From Kibdelosporangium banguiense (GTDB lineage Bacteria > Actinomycetota > Actinomycetes > Mycobacteriales > Pseudonocardiaceae): a DNA stretch of 64,000 bases. The notes beneath the pieces were generated by a model. That model saw only the letters and a program-made list of their open reading frames with translations. It had not been told where the DNA came from and made no database searches. Below are positions 9,938 through 18,204 of this stretch, piece by piece. Both the position numbers and the translations under genes were made by a program. The stretch lies in NCBI RefSeq assembly GCF_017876405.1, contig NZ_JAGINW010000001.1:3981203-4045202 (forward strand), read 5' to 3'. The stretch's first letter is position 1, and every line of letters starts with the position of its first letter.

Positions 9938-9992
9938 CATCGACATTGTGTCGATGTGTTCACGACGATGGGTGCTACGAGTCTCGTCGTAG
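9938..9992. promoter_or_regulatory. Two palindromes upstream of the small-gene operon
   Basis: CATCGACA-TTG-TGTCGATG (9938-9956) is a perfect 8-bp-arm palindrome. CTACGA-N6-TCGTAG (9975-9992) lies 18 bases further on. Both are 95-150 bases before the ACP start, where the operon promoter should be, so they are candidate regulator sites. No matching regulator gene is visible in the cluster. Confidence 0.4.
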
Positions 9993-10086
9993 TTGCCAAT
10001 TGAGCAAGGAGTTTCCCGTGTGTCGCGTATTGCCCTGACTACGGAAAAGCGCAAGTGCACCTCTGTGGACGGAGAACGGAACAACC

Positions 10087-10350
10087 ATGACGCAGCCTGT
10101 TGTCACTCGCGAAGGCATCTTCGCTGTCATTACGAAGAACATTGCCACCGTGATCGAAGGAGCTGAAGGCCTGGAGGTCACCGAGACAGCCAGCATGAAG
10201 GACTTCGGCGCGGACTCGCTGGAGATGGTGGAGGTGGTGTCGCGCTCGATGAAGGAGCTACGGATCAAGGTCCCGCGCACCGAGCTGTCGAAGGCTTCGA
10301 ACCTCAAGGAGCTCGTGGACATCTTCGAGCACTTCGCCGCAGCCGCCTGA
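10087..10350 (+). CDS. Discrete acyl carrier protein
   Basis: This 87-residue protein carries the phosphopantetheine motif DFGADSLEMVEVV with Ser44. It fits the standalone carrier proteins of type II systems and of HMG-CoA-synthase (HCS) beta-branching cassettes, where a donor ACP carries acetyl or malonyl groups. It opens the operon, with the KS gene 8 bases downstream, which suggests it serves that KS and the discrete AT. GGAGA lies about 12 bases before the ATG, a slightly long spacing. Whether it serves beta-branching, starter-unit synthesis or both cannot be read from sequence. Confidence 0.9.
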   Translation: MTQPVVTREGIFAVITKNIATVIEGAEGLEVTETASMKDFGADSLEMVEVVSRSMKELRIKVPRTELSKASNLKELVDIFEHFAAAA

Positions 10351-10358
10351 GGTGCTCG

Positions 10359-11645
10359 ATGGAACGGACTTTCGATCAGCGTGTCGTGATCACTGGCATG
10401 GGTGTGGTGACGTGTCTTGGTGACAGTGTTCCCGAGTTCTGGGCGGGACTTCTCGCCGGACGGTCCGGGATCACGAACTGGAAAAGCATGGATGAGCGGG
10501 TGGAGTGCCGGGTCGCGGGCGACATGAGCGACTTCGACTACAACGAGCATCTGGGCCGTGTGGGTCGTGGGTATGACGCTGAGCTGACGAAGGCGGCCAA
10601 GAGACTCCTTCGCGTCACGCCGCTTTCCGGGCGAATGACAGCGTCGGCTGCGGCTCAGGCATACGTCGACGCTCGGCTTGATTCCGCCACGGTCGATCCT
10701 CGCCGAGTCGGGCACGTGCTGGCCGGTCAAAACCTGAATACGCCGCTGATCACGGAGAACAGCCGTATCTTTGCCGACGACCCGGAGTACATGACCCCGT
10801 TGATGGGGATGGTGGCACTGGACACCGACGTCGTCGGTGTGGTCTGCGAGCTGTTGCACCTGCGTGGGCCGAGCTTGATGGTCGGTGGCGCATGCGCGAG
10901 CGGCAACTTGGCTGCCCTCAGTGCGTTGGACATGATTCGCGCCGGTCGAGCGGACGTGGTCGTCGTCACGGGTGGCCCGGTTGCCATGGATCCCGCGGTT
11001 ATCCAGGCGTGGGTGGAGATCGAGGCGTTGACCTTCCGGTCGTTCAACGATGATCCGGCCCGCGCCAGCCGGCCCTTTGACGCTCGACGGGAGGGCTTCG
11101 TGCCCAGTGAGGGCGCGGCCGCGGTGGTGATCGAGACGATGGCGAGCGCCCGGCGGCGCGGCGCAGGCGTGTACGCGGAACTTCTTGGTGGCGCAGCGGC
11201 GTCGGATGCTTCCCGGCAACCCCAGCCGCACCAGGACGGGCAGGAGCGTGCGATGCGGAACGCATTGCAGGACGCGCGTGTCCGCCCGGAACAGGTCGAC
11301 TACGTCAATGCCCATGCGACGTCGACGCCGCAGGGTGACCCGGTCGAGGTCGCCGCGGTCAAGGCCGTCCTTGGCGACCGGGCGCGCAGTGTTCCGATGA
11401 ACGCGACGAAGTCGATGATCGGACACAGCCTCACCTCGGCCGGAGTCATCGAACTGGTTGCCACGACGCTGCAGATCCAGCATGGCGTGCTGCACCCGAC
11501 GATCAACCAGGAGGAGAAGGACCCGGAGCTCGATCTGGACTTCGTCCCGAATGAGGCCCGTGAGCAGGCCGTCACCGTAGCGATCTCGAACTCGTTCGGT
11601 TTTGGCGGGATCAACTCGTGCTTGGTTGTGGGATGCCCAGGATGA
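10359..11645 (+). CDS. Discrete beta-ketoacyl-ACP synthase (FabF/PksF-like)
   Basis: This 428-residue KS has GGACASGNLA (Cys about 179), NAHATSTPQGD and KSMIGHSL, giving a complete Cys-His-His triad. In HCS cassettes the KS decarboxylates malonyl-ACP to acetyl-ACP, and family knowledge is that this enzyme often has Ser in place of the nucleophile. Here Cys appears to be retained, so the protein may condense as well as, or instead of, decarboxylate. The start follows the ACP by 8 bases. The stop overlaps the next start in ATGA at 11642. Confidence 0.85.
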   Translation: MERTFDQRVVITGMGVVTCLGDSVPEFWAGLLAGRSGITNWKSMDERVECRVAGDMSDFDYNEHLGRVGRGYDAELTKAAKRLLRVTPLSGRMTASAAAQAYVDARLDSATVDPRRVGHVLAGQNLNTPLITENSRIFADDPEYMTPLMGMVALDTDVVGVVCELLHLRGPSLMVGGACASGNLAALSALDMIRAGRADVVVVTGGPVAMDPAVIQAWVEIEALTFRSFNDDPARASRPFDARREGFVPSEGAAAVVIETMASARRRGAGVYAELLGGAAASDASRQPQPHQDGQERAMRNALQDARVRPEQVDYVNAHATSTPQGDPVEVAAVKAVLGDRARSVPMNATKSMIGHSLTSAGVIELVATTLQIQHGVLHPTINQEEKDPELDLDFVPNEAREQAVTVAISNSFGFGGINSCLVVGCPG

Positions 11646-12577
11646 CCGCACTGCTGTTCGCAGGGCAAGGCAGCGAGCGGGTTGGCATGGGTGCTGGGCT
11701 GACCGCTGCCTGTGCGGGCTGCCGGGCCACGTTTGCCGCCGCGGACAAGGCACTGGACCGGCCGTTGTCGCGCTGGATTGAGCAGGGGCCAGAGGATGTC
11801 CTGCGAAGTACCGAGATCGCACAACCCGCGCTGCTGACAATCGGTGTCGCGCAGGGGGAACACCTGCTGGCGCATGGCATCGAGCCAGTGGCACTCGCGG
11901 GACACAGCCTCGGCCAATACACCGCCTTGGTGACGGCCGGGGCGCTGAATTTCGACGATGCAGTGCGCCTCGTCGCGGCACGTGGGCAGCTGATGCAGCA
12001 GGCTGTCCCGCGCGGAGCCGGAGCGATGGTGGCTGTCTCGGGCTTGCCACCGGAGGCCCTTGCGGTGGCAAGCAAGCTCGGCAACGAGCACGGTGTGGTT
12101 GGTGTGGCCTGCTTCAACGCACCCGGCCGAGCCGTTCTCTCCGGAGAAGCAGACGCCGTCGCGGTCGCTGCGAATGCCTGCGAGGACGTTGGAGGCGGTG
12201 TTGTCGCTCTGCCGGTGAGTGCGCCGTTCCACAGCGCGCTCCTTGCTCCTATCGTGCCGCAGTTTGCTCAACTGATAGCCGAAACACCAATACAGGCGCC
12301 GAAAATTCCTGTGGTGGACAACGTCACAGCGCAGCCGTTGCGTGACGCCGAGGCGGTCAGGAAGTCCCTTGTGGACCAGATTGAAGCGCCGGTGCTGTTC
12401 GAGGACAGCCTGCGCACCCTGATGGAGCTGGGCGTCCAGCGCGTGATCGGATGCGGGCCAGGCACTGCGGGGCTCAAATTCGCATCGCGAACCATTCCGG
12501 ACGTCCCACGCGCGACATTCGAGGAGACCGCGGCTGCGACGCGCGATGCGGGAGGTGCACATGTCGGGCCGGTTTAA
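11642..12577 (+). CDS. Discrete malonyl-CoA:ACP acyltransferase (FabD-like)
   Basis: This 311-residue protein starts at the ATG that overlaps the KS stop (ATGA), giving MTALLFAGQGSERVGMGAGL. It has GHSLGQ with nucleophile Ser about 89 and a SAPFHSALL histidine motif. The usual GHSLGE glutamate is Gln. Length and motifs fit FabD and trans-acting ATs that load malonyl groups on a free ACP, here probably the product of 10087-10350. Its 3' end overlaps the next gene by 17 bases. Confidence 0.88.
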   Translation: MTALLFAGQGSERVGMGAGLTAACAGCRATFAAADKALDRPLSRWIEQGPEDVLRSTEIAQPALLTIGVAQGEHLLAHGIEPVALAGHSLGQYTALVTAGALNFDDAVRLVAARGQLMQQAVPRGAGAMVAVSGLPPEALAVASKLGNEHGVVGVACFNAPGRAVLSGEADAVAVAANACEDVGGGVVALPVSAPFHSALLAPIVPQFAQLIAETPIQAPKIPVVDNVTAQPLRDAEAVRKSLVDQIEAPVLFEDSLRTLMELGVQRVIGCGPGTAGLKFASRTIPDVPRATFEETAAATRDAGGAHVGPV

Positions 12578-13331
12578 CGGCAAGAGTTTTGTTGTCACCG
12601 GAGGTACGCGTGGCATCGGGCGGGCGATCGTGCTCGGCGCTGCCGCCGATGGTGCCCGCGTGGTGTTCTGTGGACGCGGTGAATCCGCGCCTGTCGGAGC
12701 CGAGGTCGAAGCCGCTGTCCGTGCGGCGGGCGGTCAGGCGCGGTTCGTCCCGGCGGATGTCGCCGTGGAGGCAGATATCGAGCGGTTGTTCGACAACGCC
12801 CTCGGATGGCTGGACGAGGTGCACATCGTGGTGAACAACGCCGGTGTCACTCGTGGCTCGTTGCTCGTGCAGACCGCCCTCGAGGACTGGCAGTATGTGC
12901 TGGACGTCAACCTTCGTGGTCCGTTCCTGGTCTGCCGTCGCGCGGTGGACGATATGCTGTCCCAAGGCAGCGGTGGCCGGATCGTGAACGTTGCTTCGTT
13001 CACGGCCAACGGTCTTGTGGGCGCGGCGAGCTATGCGGCTTCCAAGTCCGCTTTGCTGTCGCTGACCCGCAGTGTGGCCAAGGAGTACGGTCGCCGCCGA
13101 ATCTTCTGCAATGCGGTCGTTCCCGGGTTCATCGAGACCGACATGACCACCGGATACCGCCCGGCTGCTCGGGCAGCGCTGGCTCAGCTCTCACCCTACG
13201 GGCGGTTCGGGCTCGCGGAGGAGGTCGCCGGCACGGTCCTCTTCCTGGCATCAGATGAAGCGTCGTTCGTGACGGGTGACGCCGTGTATGTGGCAGGAGC
13301 GGTACGTGACGTGCCGCGGATGATGTCATGA
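12561..13331 (+). CDS. SDR-family 3-oxoacyl-ACP reductase (FabG-like) 1
   Basis: ATG 12561 is chosen because GGAGG lies 5 bases upstream. An in-frame ATG at 12546 is less likely. The 256-residue protein has the NADPH-binding motif TGGTRGIGRAI, NNAG, the serine segment NVASF and the catalytic YAASK, all standard for ketoreductases. It ends TGD-x-VYVAGA, as FabG-type enzymes do. It likely reduces the beta-keto group of chains made by the discrete ACP/KS/AT set. The next gene's possible ATG at 13328 overlaps its stop. Confidence 0.88.
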   Translation: MSGRFNGKSFVVTGGTRGIGRAIVLGAAADGARVVFCGRGESAPVGAEVEAAVRAAGGQARFVPADVAVEADIERLFDNALGWLDEVHIVVNNAGVTRGSLLVQTALEDWQYVLDVNLRGPFLVCRRAVDDMLSQGSGGRIVNVASFTANGLVGAASYAASKSALLSLTRSVAKEYGRRRIFCNAVVPGFIETDMTTGYRPAARAALAQLSPYGRFGLAEEVAGTVLFLASDEASFVTGDAVYVAGAVRDVPRMMS

Positions 13332-13348
13332 CGTCGAAGGAAGCACCT

Positions 13349-14566
13349 ATGCAGCTGTCAGTAGGTATCGACGACCTCACTCTCTATGGCAGCACACTGG
13401 CCGTGGACGCCGCCGGGCTCGCATCGGCCCGTGGCACATCCGAGCGTGAGATCCAGAGACTGCAACTGGTGCGCCGATCCTTGCCGCCGAGCTTCGAAGA
13501 CCCGGTCACCTTGGCTGTGAATGCCGCGCGCCCGCTCACCGATCCGGACGACCCGGACCGTTACGGGCTACTGGTGGTCGCGACCGAGTCCGGTGTGGAC
13601 TATGCGAAACCGCTGAGCTCCTATGTTCACAAGTACCTCCAGCTCTCACGTCGCTGCCGGCATCTCGAAGTCAAGCACGCGTGCTACGCCGGCACGGCCG
13701 CGCTGCGGCTCGCAAGCGCGTGGGTTCACTGCAATCCCACGCGCCGAGCGCTCGTGATCACGACCGACATGGCCCGGCGACTGTTCCACGATCCCGCAGA
13801 GCCGGCCGAGGGTGCGGGCGCCGTCGCCATGGCTGTCGCGGCCGAGCCGCGGGTGCTTGCGTTGGAGCCGGCGAGCGGTGTGGCCGCGCGGGAGACCTAC
13901 GACGTGATGCGGCCGACCCCATCCTTGGAGACCATCCACTCTGGACTTTCTCTGGCCGCGTATCTCGATCTGCTGGAACTGGCGTGGGACGGCTATCGCG
14001 AAGATGCCGGCGCCGACGTGTTCGACACCTTCAGTCATGTCATTTATCACACGCCGATCACTCCGCTCGTTCAGCAAGCGCACGGCCTCGTCGTCGAGGC
14101 CCATCGACCGGATGTGGAACCAAGCGCCGTTGCGGATAGTTTCGGGCGGATGGTCCGGCCGTCGCTGAAGTACTGCCAGGAACTGGGGAACACATACTCG
14201 GGGAGCTTGTGGGCCGCACTGGTCGCACTGGTGGATCACGCGCCGTCGGTCGCGATCGGCGAGCGGATCGGCTTGTACTCGTATGGTTCTGGGTCCTGTG
14301 CCGAGTTCTTCAGTGGCCGGTTCGGGACGGCCGCGCGAGAAACCGTTGGCCGTCACCAGATCGGCCAGCACCTTGCAAGCCGCAGGCTCGTGGATGTGTC
14401 CGAGTACGAAAGGATTGTGCTGGACGCCGAGCGGAGCCTGACCGAAGCCCATTTCAAGCCTGACACATCACTCGTGCCGGGGCTTCTCGATGAGGCTTAT
14501 ACCGGCCGGTCACGGTTGGTCCTCGAGCACGTGCGTGACTACTACCGGACGTATGGCTGGAAATGA
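13349..14566 (+). CDS. HMG-CoA-synthase-like enzyme of a beta-branching (HCS) cassette
   Basis: The protein has 405 residues from ATG 13349, which has GAAGGA 7 bases upstream; an ATGA-overlap start at 13328 would add 7 residues. The signature KHACYAGTAALRL holds the catalytic Cys (about 112). VATESGVDYAK and VIYHTPITP (His about 234) supply the other catalytic residues, as in PksG/MupH-type enzymes. These add the alpha-carbon of acetyl-ACP to the beta-keto group of an ACP-bound polyketide. The neighbouring ECH1- and ECH2-like genes complete the set, so this is not a primary mevalonate enzyme. Confidence 0.92.
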   Translation: MQLSVGIDDLTLYGSTLAVDAAGLASARGTSEREIQRLQLVRRSLPPSFEDPVTLAVNAARPLTDPDDPDRYGLLVVATESGVDYAKPLSSYVHKYLQLSRRCRHLEVKHACYAGTAALRLASAWVHCNPTRRALVITTDMARRLFHDPAEPAEGAGAVAMAVAAEPRVLALEPASGVAARETYDVMRPTPSLETIHSGLSLAAYLDLLELAWDGYREDAGADVFDTFSHVIYHTPITPLVQQAHGLVVEAHRPDVEPSAVADSFGRMVRPSLKYCQELGNTYSGSLWAALVALVDHAPSVAIGERIGLYSYGSGSCAEFFSGRFGTAARETVGRHQIGQHLASRRLVDVSEYERIVLDAERSLTEAHFKPDTSLVPGLLDEAYTGRSRLVLEHVRDYYRTYGWK

Positions 14567-15297
14567 CCGTGAACGAACGACTTCGGATCAAGCTGTCGGC
14601 CGTGTCCGGCCGGCCCACGATCACCGGCCCGCTCACCGAACACATCGCGACCACCCTGACCGAGGCGAAGGCTCGCTATGTCACCGTCGAAGGCGAAGCG
14701 GGCGCGTTCTGCGAAGGCTTGGACTTGGACTGTCTGTCGGACCCGGCTGAGGATTGGACGGCTGTCCAACGTGGATACGCGGCTATGTTGCGGGCAATCG
14801 AACGCGCTGCATGCCCGGTCGTCGCCTTGGTCGACGGTGTTGCGCTTGGTGGCGGACTCGGGCTTGTGGCCACAGCCGATCTGGTGATCGCGACATCGAG
14901 GTCCACATTCGGGCTTCCCGAAGTCCTCGTCGGACTCATTCCCGAGATGGCGTTGCCCTACCTCGCCCAACGCGTTGGTGTGGCCAAGGCCCGGCTGCTC
15001 GCACTCGACGGCGGGACTGTCGACGCGCCTACCGCACTACGGATTGGCCTGGTTGACGAGATAGCCGACGACCTCGACATCGCGATTGCCCGGCACGCGC
15101 GCAGGTGGCTGCGGGCGGATGCTCGTGCACAGCAGGAAGTCAAGGCGGGGATCGTGGAGATGAACGCACCGGATACCGAAGTCGCGGCATTGCGCCGGTT
15201 CACGAAGCTACTTGCCACAGCCGAAACGCAGAGACGAATCGTACGGATGGCGGCCGGTGAGCCACCGTGGCTCGACGACAGCGAAGGAGAGCTGTGA
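14563..15297 (+). CDS. Enoyl-CoA-hydratase-like dehydratase, ECH1 type (PksH-like)
   Basis: This 244-residue crotonase-fold protein starts in an ATGA overlap with the HMGS-like gene. GEAGAFCEGLDLD resembles the oxyanion-hole segment of PksH-type ECH1 enzymes, and VDGVALGGGLGLV gives the second oxyanion loop. In HCS cassettes ECH1 dehydrates the 3-hydroxy-3-methylglutaryl-like branch to a glutaconyl thioester. Assignment rests on the FCEGLD segment and gene order. Confidence 0.87.
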   Translation: MTVNERLRIKLSAVSGRPTITGPLTEHIATTLTEAKARYVTVEGEAGAFCEGLDLDCLSDPAEDWTAVQRGYAAMLRAIERAACPVVALVDGVALGGGLGLVATADLVIATSRSTFGLPEVLVGLIPEMALPYLAQRVGVAKARLLALDGGTVDAPTALRIGLVDEIADDLDIAIARHARRWLRADARAQQEVKAGIVEMNAPDTEVAALRRFTKLLATAETQRRIVRMAAGEPPWLDDSEGEL

Positions 15298-16064
15298 CCA
15301 CTCCTGGAACCATGCAGGACAAGGTCGTGGTCGTCACGGGTGGATCACGCGGTATCGGCCGTGCGATCGTGCTCGCGGCTGCCACAGCGGGTGCACGGGT
15401 GGCTTTCTGCGCACGGAAGCTTGGTCCTGCGACTGATGAGGTCATCACCCAGGTGGAGAGCCTGGCCGGCAAGCACCGTGCCCTTGCGGTCGCCGCGGAC
15501 GTGGCCATCGAGTCCGACGTCGAGGAACTGTTCGACGCGGTCGTCGACCGGTTCGGCCGGGTGGATGTCGTGGTCAACAATGCCGGAATCAATCGCGACG
15601 CGCTGCTGGTGCACACCACGACCGAGGCGTTCGACGATGTGATCGCCACGAATCTGACCGGCGCTTTTCTCGTCTGCCGTCGAGCTGTCCGGGAGTTCTT
15701 GGCACAGGGCGGCGGTGGGCGGATCGTGTCGATCAGTTCGTTGTCGCAACATGGTGCGACATCCCAGGCGGCGTACGCGGCGAGCAAGGGTGGACTGCTC
15801 GGGCTCACCCGGACGATCGCGAAGGAGTACGGTCACAAGTCGGTCGTCGCGAACCTGGTGACTGTGGGATACGTGGAAACGGAACTCACTCAGCACTTCG
15901 ATGAGGGTCTGCGCCGACTGCTACTTGAGGCAACCCCCTTGCGACGTAACGCAAAGCCGGAAGAGATCGCCGCGGCAGTACTGTTTTTGGCCTCAGCGCG
16001 TGCCGGATACATCAACGGTGAGGCCGTATCGGCCACTGGTGGCTTGGGCGAGGTGGCGATGTGA
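15294..16064 (+). CDS. SDR-family 3-oxoacyl-ACP reductase (FabG-like) 2
   Basis: The GTG start at 15294 overlaps the preceding stop (GTGA), with AAGGAG upstream. The 256-residue protein has TGGSRGIGRAI, NNAG, SISS and YAASKGG, the full catalytic set of an active ketoreductase. It is clearly related to the enzyme at 12561-13331, including the phrase FLVCRRAV. Two ketoreductases in one operon suggest distinct substrates, for example fatty-type and branched intermediates, but this cannot be read from sequence. Confidence 0.87.
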   Translation: MTTPGTMQDKVVVVTGGSRGIGRAIVLAAATAGARVAFCARKLGPATDEVITQVESLAGKHRALAVAADVAIESDVEELFDAVVDRFGRVDVVVNNAGINRDALLVHTTTEAFDDVIATNLTGAFLVCRRAVREFLAQGGGGRIVSISSLSQHGATSQAAYAASKGGLLGLTRTIAKEYGHKSVVANLVTVGYVETELTQHFDEGLRRLLLEATPLRRNAKPEEIAAAVLFLASARAGYINGEAVSATGGLGEVAM

Positions 16065-16849
16065 CCATCGCACTGTATGGACTCGAACGAGCCGCTGACG
16101 GCGTGGCCACCTTGCGGATCACCACCGATGAAACTCCCCATGTCGGCGACGCTGCCCTGACAGCACTCACGAATGCTGTCGATGTCATCAAGCGTGATCC
16201 GTCCATACGTGCCTTGGTGCTCGAAGGTGGCGAGCAGCACTTCTGTAGCGGAGCGACCCGCGACACGCTGCTCGGCGCCGACGCACCACAGGCCATCGCG
16301 CGGCTGACGGGTGGTCTTCCACGACTGCTGTTGAGCCTGGAGATCCCGACGCTCGCGATGATGACCGGACACGCGGTCGGCGGTGGTCTGATGCTCGGAC
16401 TGTGGTGTGATGTCGCCGTACTGGCCAAGGAATCGCTCTACGGAGCCAATTTCCTCGCTCTCGGCTTCACGCCGGGTATGGGTTCGACGGTACTGCTCGA
16501 AGAGGTCTTCGGGGTGCCGCTCGCGCGGGACCTCCTGCTCACCGGGCGAATGATCAAAGGTCGAGAGATCCGCGAAGCGGGAGTACCGCTGTCGCACGCC
16601 GTAGTGCCTCGTAGTGACGTCCGAGACCGGACGTACGCGCTCGCCACTGAGATGGCTCAGGCACCCCGAGCAGCGATGGGACTCCTCAAAGGACACATCA
16701 CGACGCGACGTCGTGCCCAGCTCGAACGTGCGATCGTAAATGAACTCACCATGCATACGGCGGTGTTCGACCAGCCGGAGACCCGCACACGCATCGACGA
16801 GAGCTACCCCGCGCCGGTCGCCGCCCGCCACGGAAAGGAAACAACATGA
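16061..16849 (+). CDS. Enoyl-CoA-hydratase-like decarboxylase, ECH2 type (PksI-like)
   Basis: This 262-residue crotonase-fold protein starts in a GTGA overlap. HFCSGATRDTLL, TGHAVGGGLMLGLWCDVAVL and ANFLALGFTPGMG are close to the ECH2/PksI pattern, in which the GFTPGMG segment is diagnostic. ECH2 decarboxylates the glutaconyl-type branch made by ECH1, leaving a beta-methyl (or exomethylene) group. With the HMGS-like and ECH1 genes it completes a beta-branching cassette. Confidence 0.9.
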   Translation: MTIALYGLERAADGVATLRITTDETPHVGDAALTALTNAVDVIKRDPSIRALVLEGGEQHFCSGATRDTLLGADAPQAIARLTGGLPRLLLSLEIPTLAMMTGHAVGGGLMLGLWCDVAVLAKESLYGANFLALGFTPGMGSTVLLEEVFGVPLARDLLLTGRMIKGREIREAGVPLSHAVVPRSDVRDRTYALATEMAQAPRAAMGLLKGHITTRRRAQLERAIVNELTMHTAVFDQPETRTRIDESYPAPVAARHGKETT

Positions 16850-17694
16850 TCATGCCCGACTTCGCCGGCCGGGCGGCTCTGGTGACCGGAGGCACGCGTG
16901 GCCTCGGCAAGGCCATAGCCATGGAGTTCGCGCGTGCCAACGCAACTGTGTTCGTCACGCACCGATGGGGCAGCGTCGAGGAGACCGAGCTCACTGGCGA
17001 GTTCGACGCCGCAGGACTTCCATCACCGGTTGTCGTCGAGGCCGACGCGAGTGACCACGCCGCGACGCGCGCCCTGATGGCCCACATCAAATCACAGGCC
17101 GGTCAGCTCCATGCCGTGGTCAGCAATGTGTCCTTCGCGAAGGTCATCGACGACATGGATGACCTGAAGAGGTCCAGTATGGAACTGTCCCTCGGCTATT
17201 CGGCATGGCCCGTCGTCGACTTGGTGCAATGCGCACATGCCGCGTTCGGCTCGTATCCACGGTACGTCATGGCGATATCGAGTGACGGTGTCGAAGTCTG
17301 CCACGACAGCTACGACCTGGCCGGCGTGTCCAAAGCCGCACTCGAAACGCTCTGCCGATATCTCGCGGTGCGGCTCAAACCACAAGGCGTCCGCGTGAAT
17401 GTCGTGCGTGCCGGCTATGTCGATACGCCCAGCGCACGGGCGGTCGTCGGCGACGACGTCGTGAAATCGGTCAAGGATCGCCCCGACATCCTGATGGACC
17501 CGGCCGGTGTCGGCCGGGCCTGCGTAGCCTTGTCGTCCGGACTGCTCGACGCGGTCACCGGACAGGTCTTGCGGGTGGACGAAGGCATGTCGCTGCTTGG
17601 CCCATCGGCATTTCTCGTCGGCCGCCGTGAACCGTTCGAGTTCCCCCGCGATGGCGCGGCATTGGTCGCCAGCATCGGTACGGAGGCCCGATGA
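16846..17694 (+). CDS. FabL/FabI-like enoyl-ACP reductase (SDR)
   Basis: This 282-residue SDR starts in an ATGA overlap, with AAAGGA upstream. It has TGGTRGLGKAI at the nucleotide site. The active-site motif is YDLAGVSK, a Tyr-x6-Lys spacing typical of FabI/FabL enoyl reductases rather than the Tyr-x3-Lys of FabG. GVSKAALETLCRYLAVRL is very like FabL. It would supply the enoyl-reduction step that the visible Pfa-like proteins lack, since no PfaD is seen here. A saturated starter or a trans-acting ER role are both possible. Confidence 0.78.
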   Translation: MIMPDFAGRAALVTGGTRGLGKAIAMEFARANATVFVTHRWGSVEETELTGEFDAAGLPSPVVVEADASDHAATRALMAHIKSQAGQLHAVVSNVSFAKVIDDMDDLKRSSMELSLGYSAWPVVDLVQCAHAAFGSYPRYVMAISSDGVEVCHDSYDLAGVSKAALETLCRYLAVRLKPQGVRVNVVRAGYVDTPSARAVVGDDVVKSVKDRPDILMDPAGVGRACVALSSGLLDAVTGQVLRVDEGMSLLGPSAFLVGRREPFEFPRDGAALVASIGTEAR

Positions 17695-18200
17695 TCGCCA
17701 CGATGACCGACGAGATCGCGGCTTTGTACCGGCACGCCGAGAAAAACCCGCTGGTCGACGACCGGCCCACAGCGACTGTGCTCGACCGTGCCGAAATCAA
17801 AGCGCTGTTGCCGCACCGGGATCCGTTCCTGCTCGTGGATCGCGTGACCATGCTGGACAGCGAACGCGGCATCGTGATCGCCCGCTACGACCTGGCGGCA
17901 GCACGAGAGATATTCGCCGGGCACTTCCCCGGCCGGCCGGTATACCCGGGGGCACTGCAGATCGAGACCGTCGGGCAGGCCGGCATCATCATCGACGGCA
18001 TCCGCAACGGTGCGGTCACGAACTTCTCCGTGACGCATGTACTGGCTGCGCGGTTCACGCGGCCGGTACCTCCCAGCGGCGAGATCGAAGTCATCGCGCA
18101 GGTCTTCGACGACGGCCTTTTCCTGACGATCGTGGGGCAGGTCCTGTATGACGCCAAGATCTGCGCGGTCGCCGCAGTATCAGGCCTAAGTGGAGAGTGA
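17691..18200 (+). CDS. FabZ-like 3-hydroxyacyl-ACP dehydratase
   Basis: This 169-residue protein starts in an ATGA overlap. LLPHRDPFLLVDRV and AGHFPGRPVYPGALQIE are the classic FabZ segments, with His in GHFPG and Glu in the LQIE helix. The N-terminal extension of about 35 residues is longer than in most FabZ proteins. Together with the discrete ACP, KS, AT, ketoreductases and enoyl reductase it makes a complete type II fatty-acid-like elongation set inside the cluster. Confidence 0.9.
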   Translation: MIATMTDEIAALYRHAEKNPLVDDRPTATVLDRAEIKALLPHRDPFLLVDRVTMLDSERGIVIARYDLAAAREIFAGHFPGRPVYPGALQIETVGQAGIIIDGIRNGAVTNFSVTHVLAARFTRPVPPSGEIEVIAQVFDDGLFLTIVGQVLYDAKICAVAAVSGLSGE

Positions 18201-18204
18201 ACAA

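Noticed and set aside
9975..12071. 698-residue minus-strand frame over the ACP, KS and AT genes
   Set aside because: The plus strand carries FabF and FabD active sites in frame; the minus frame is Arg/His-rich shadow.
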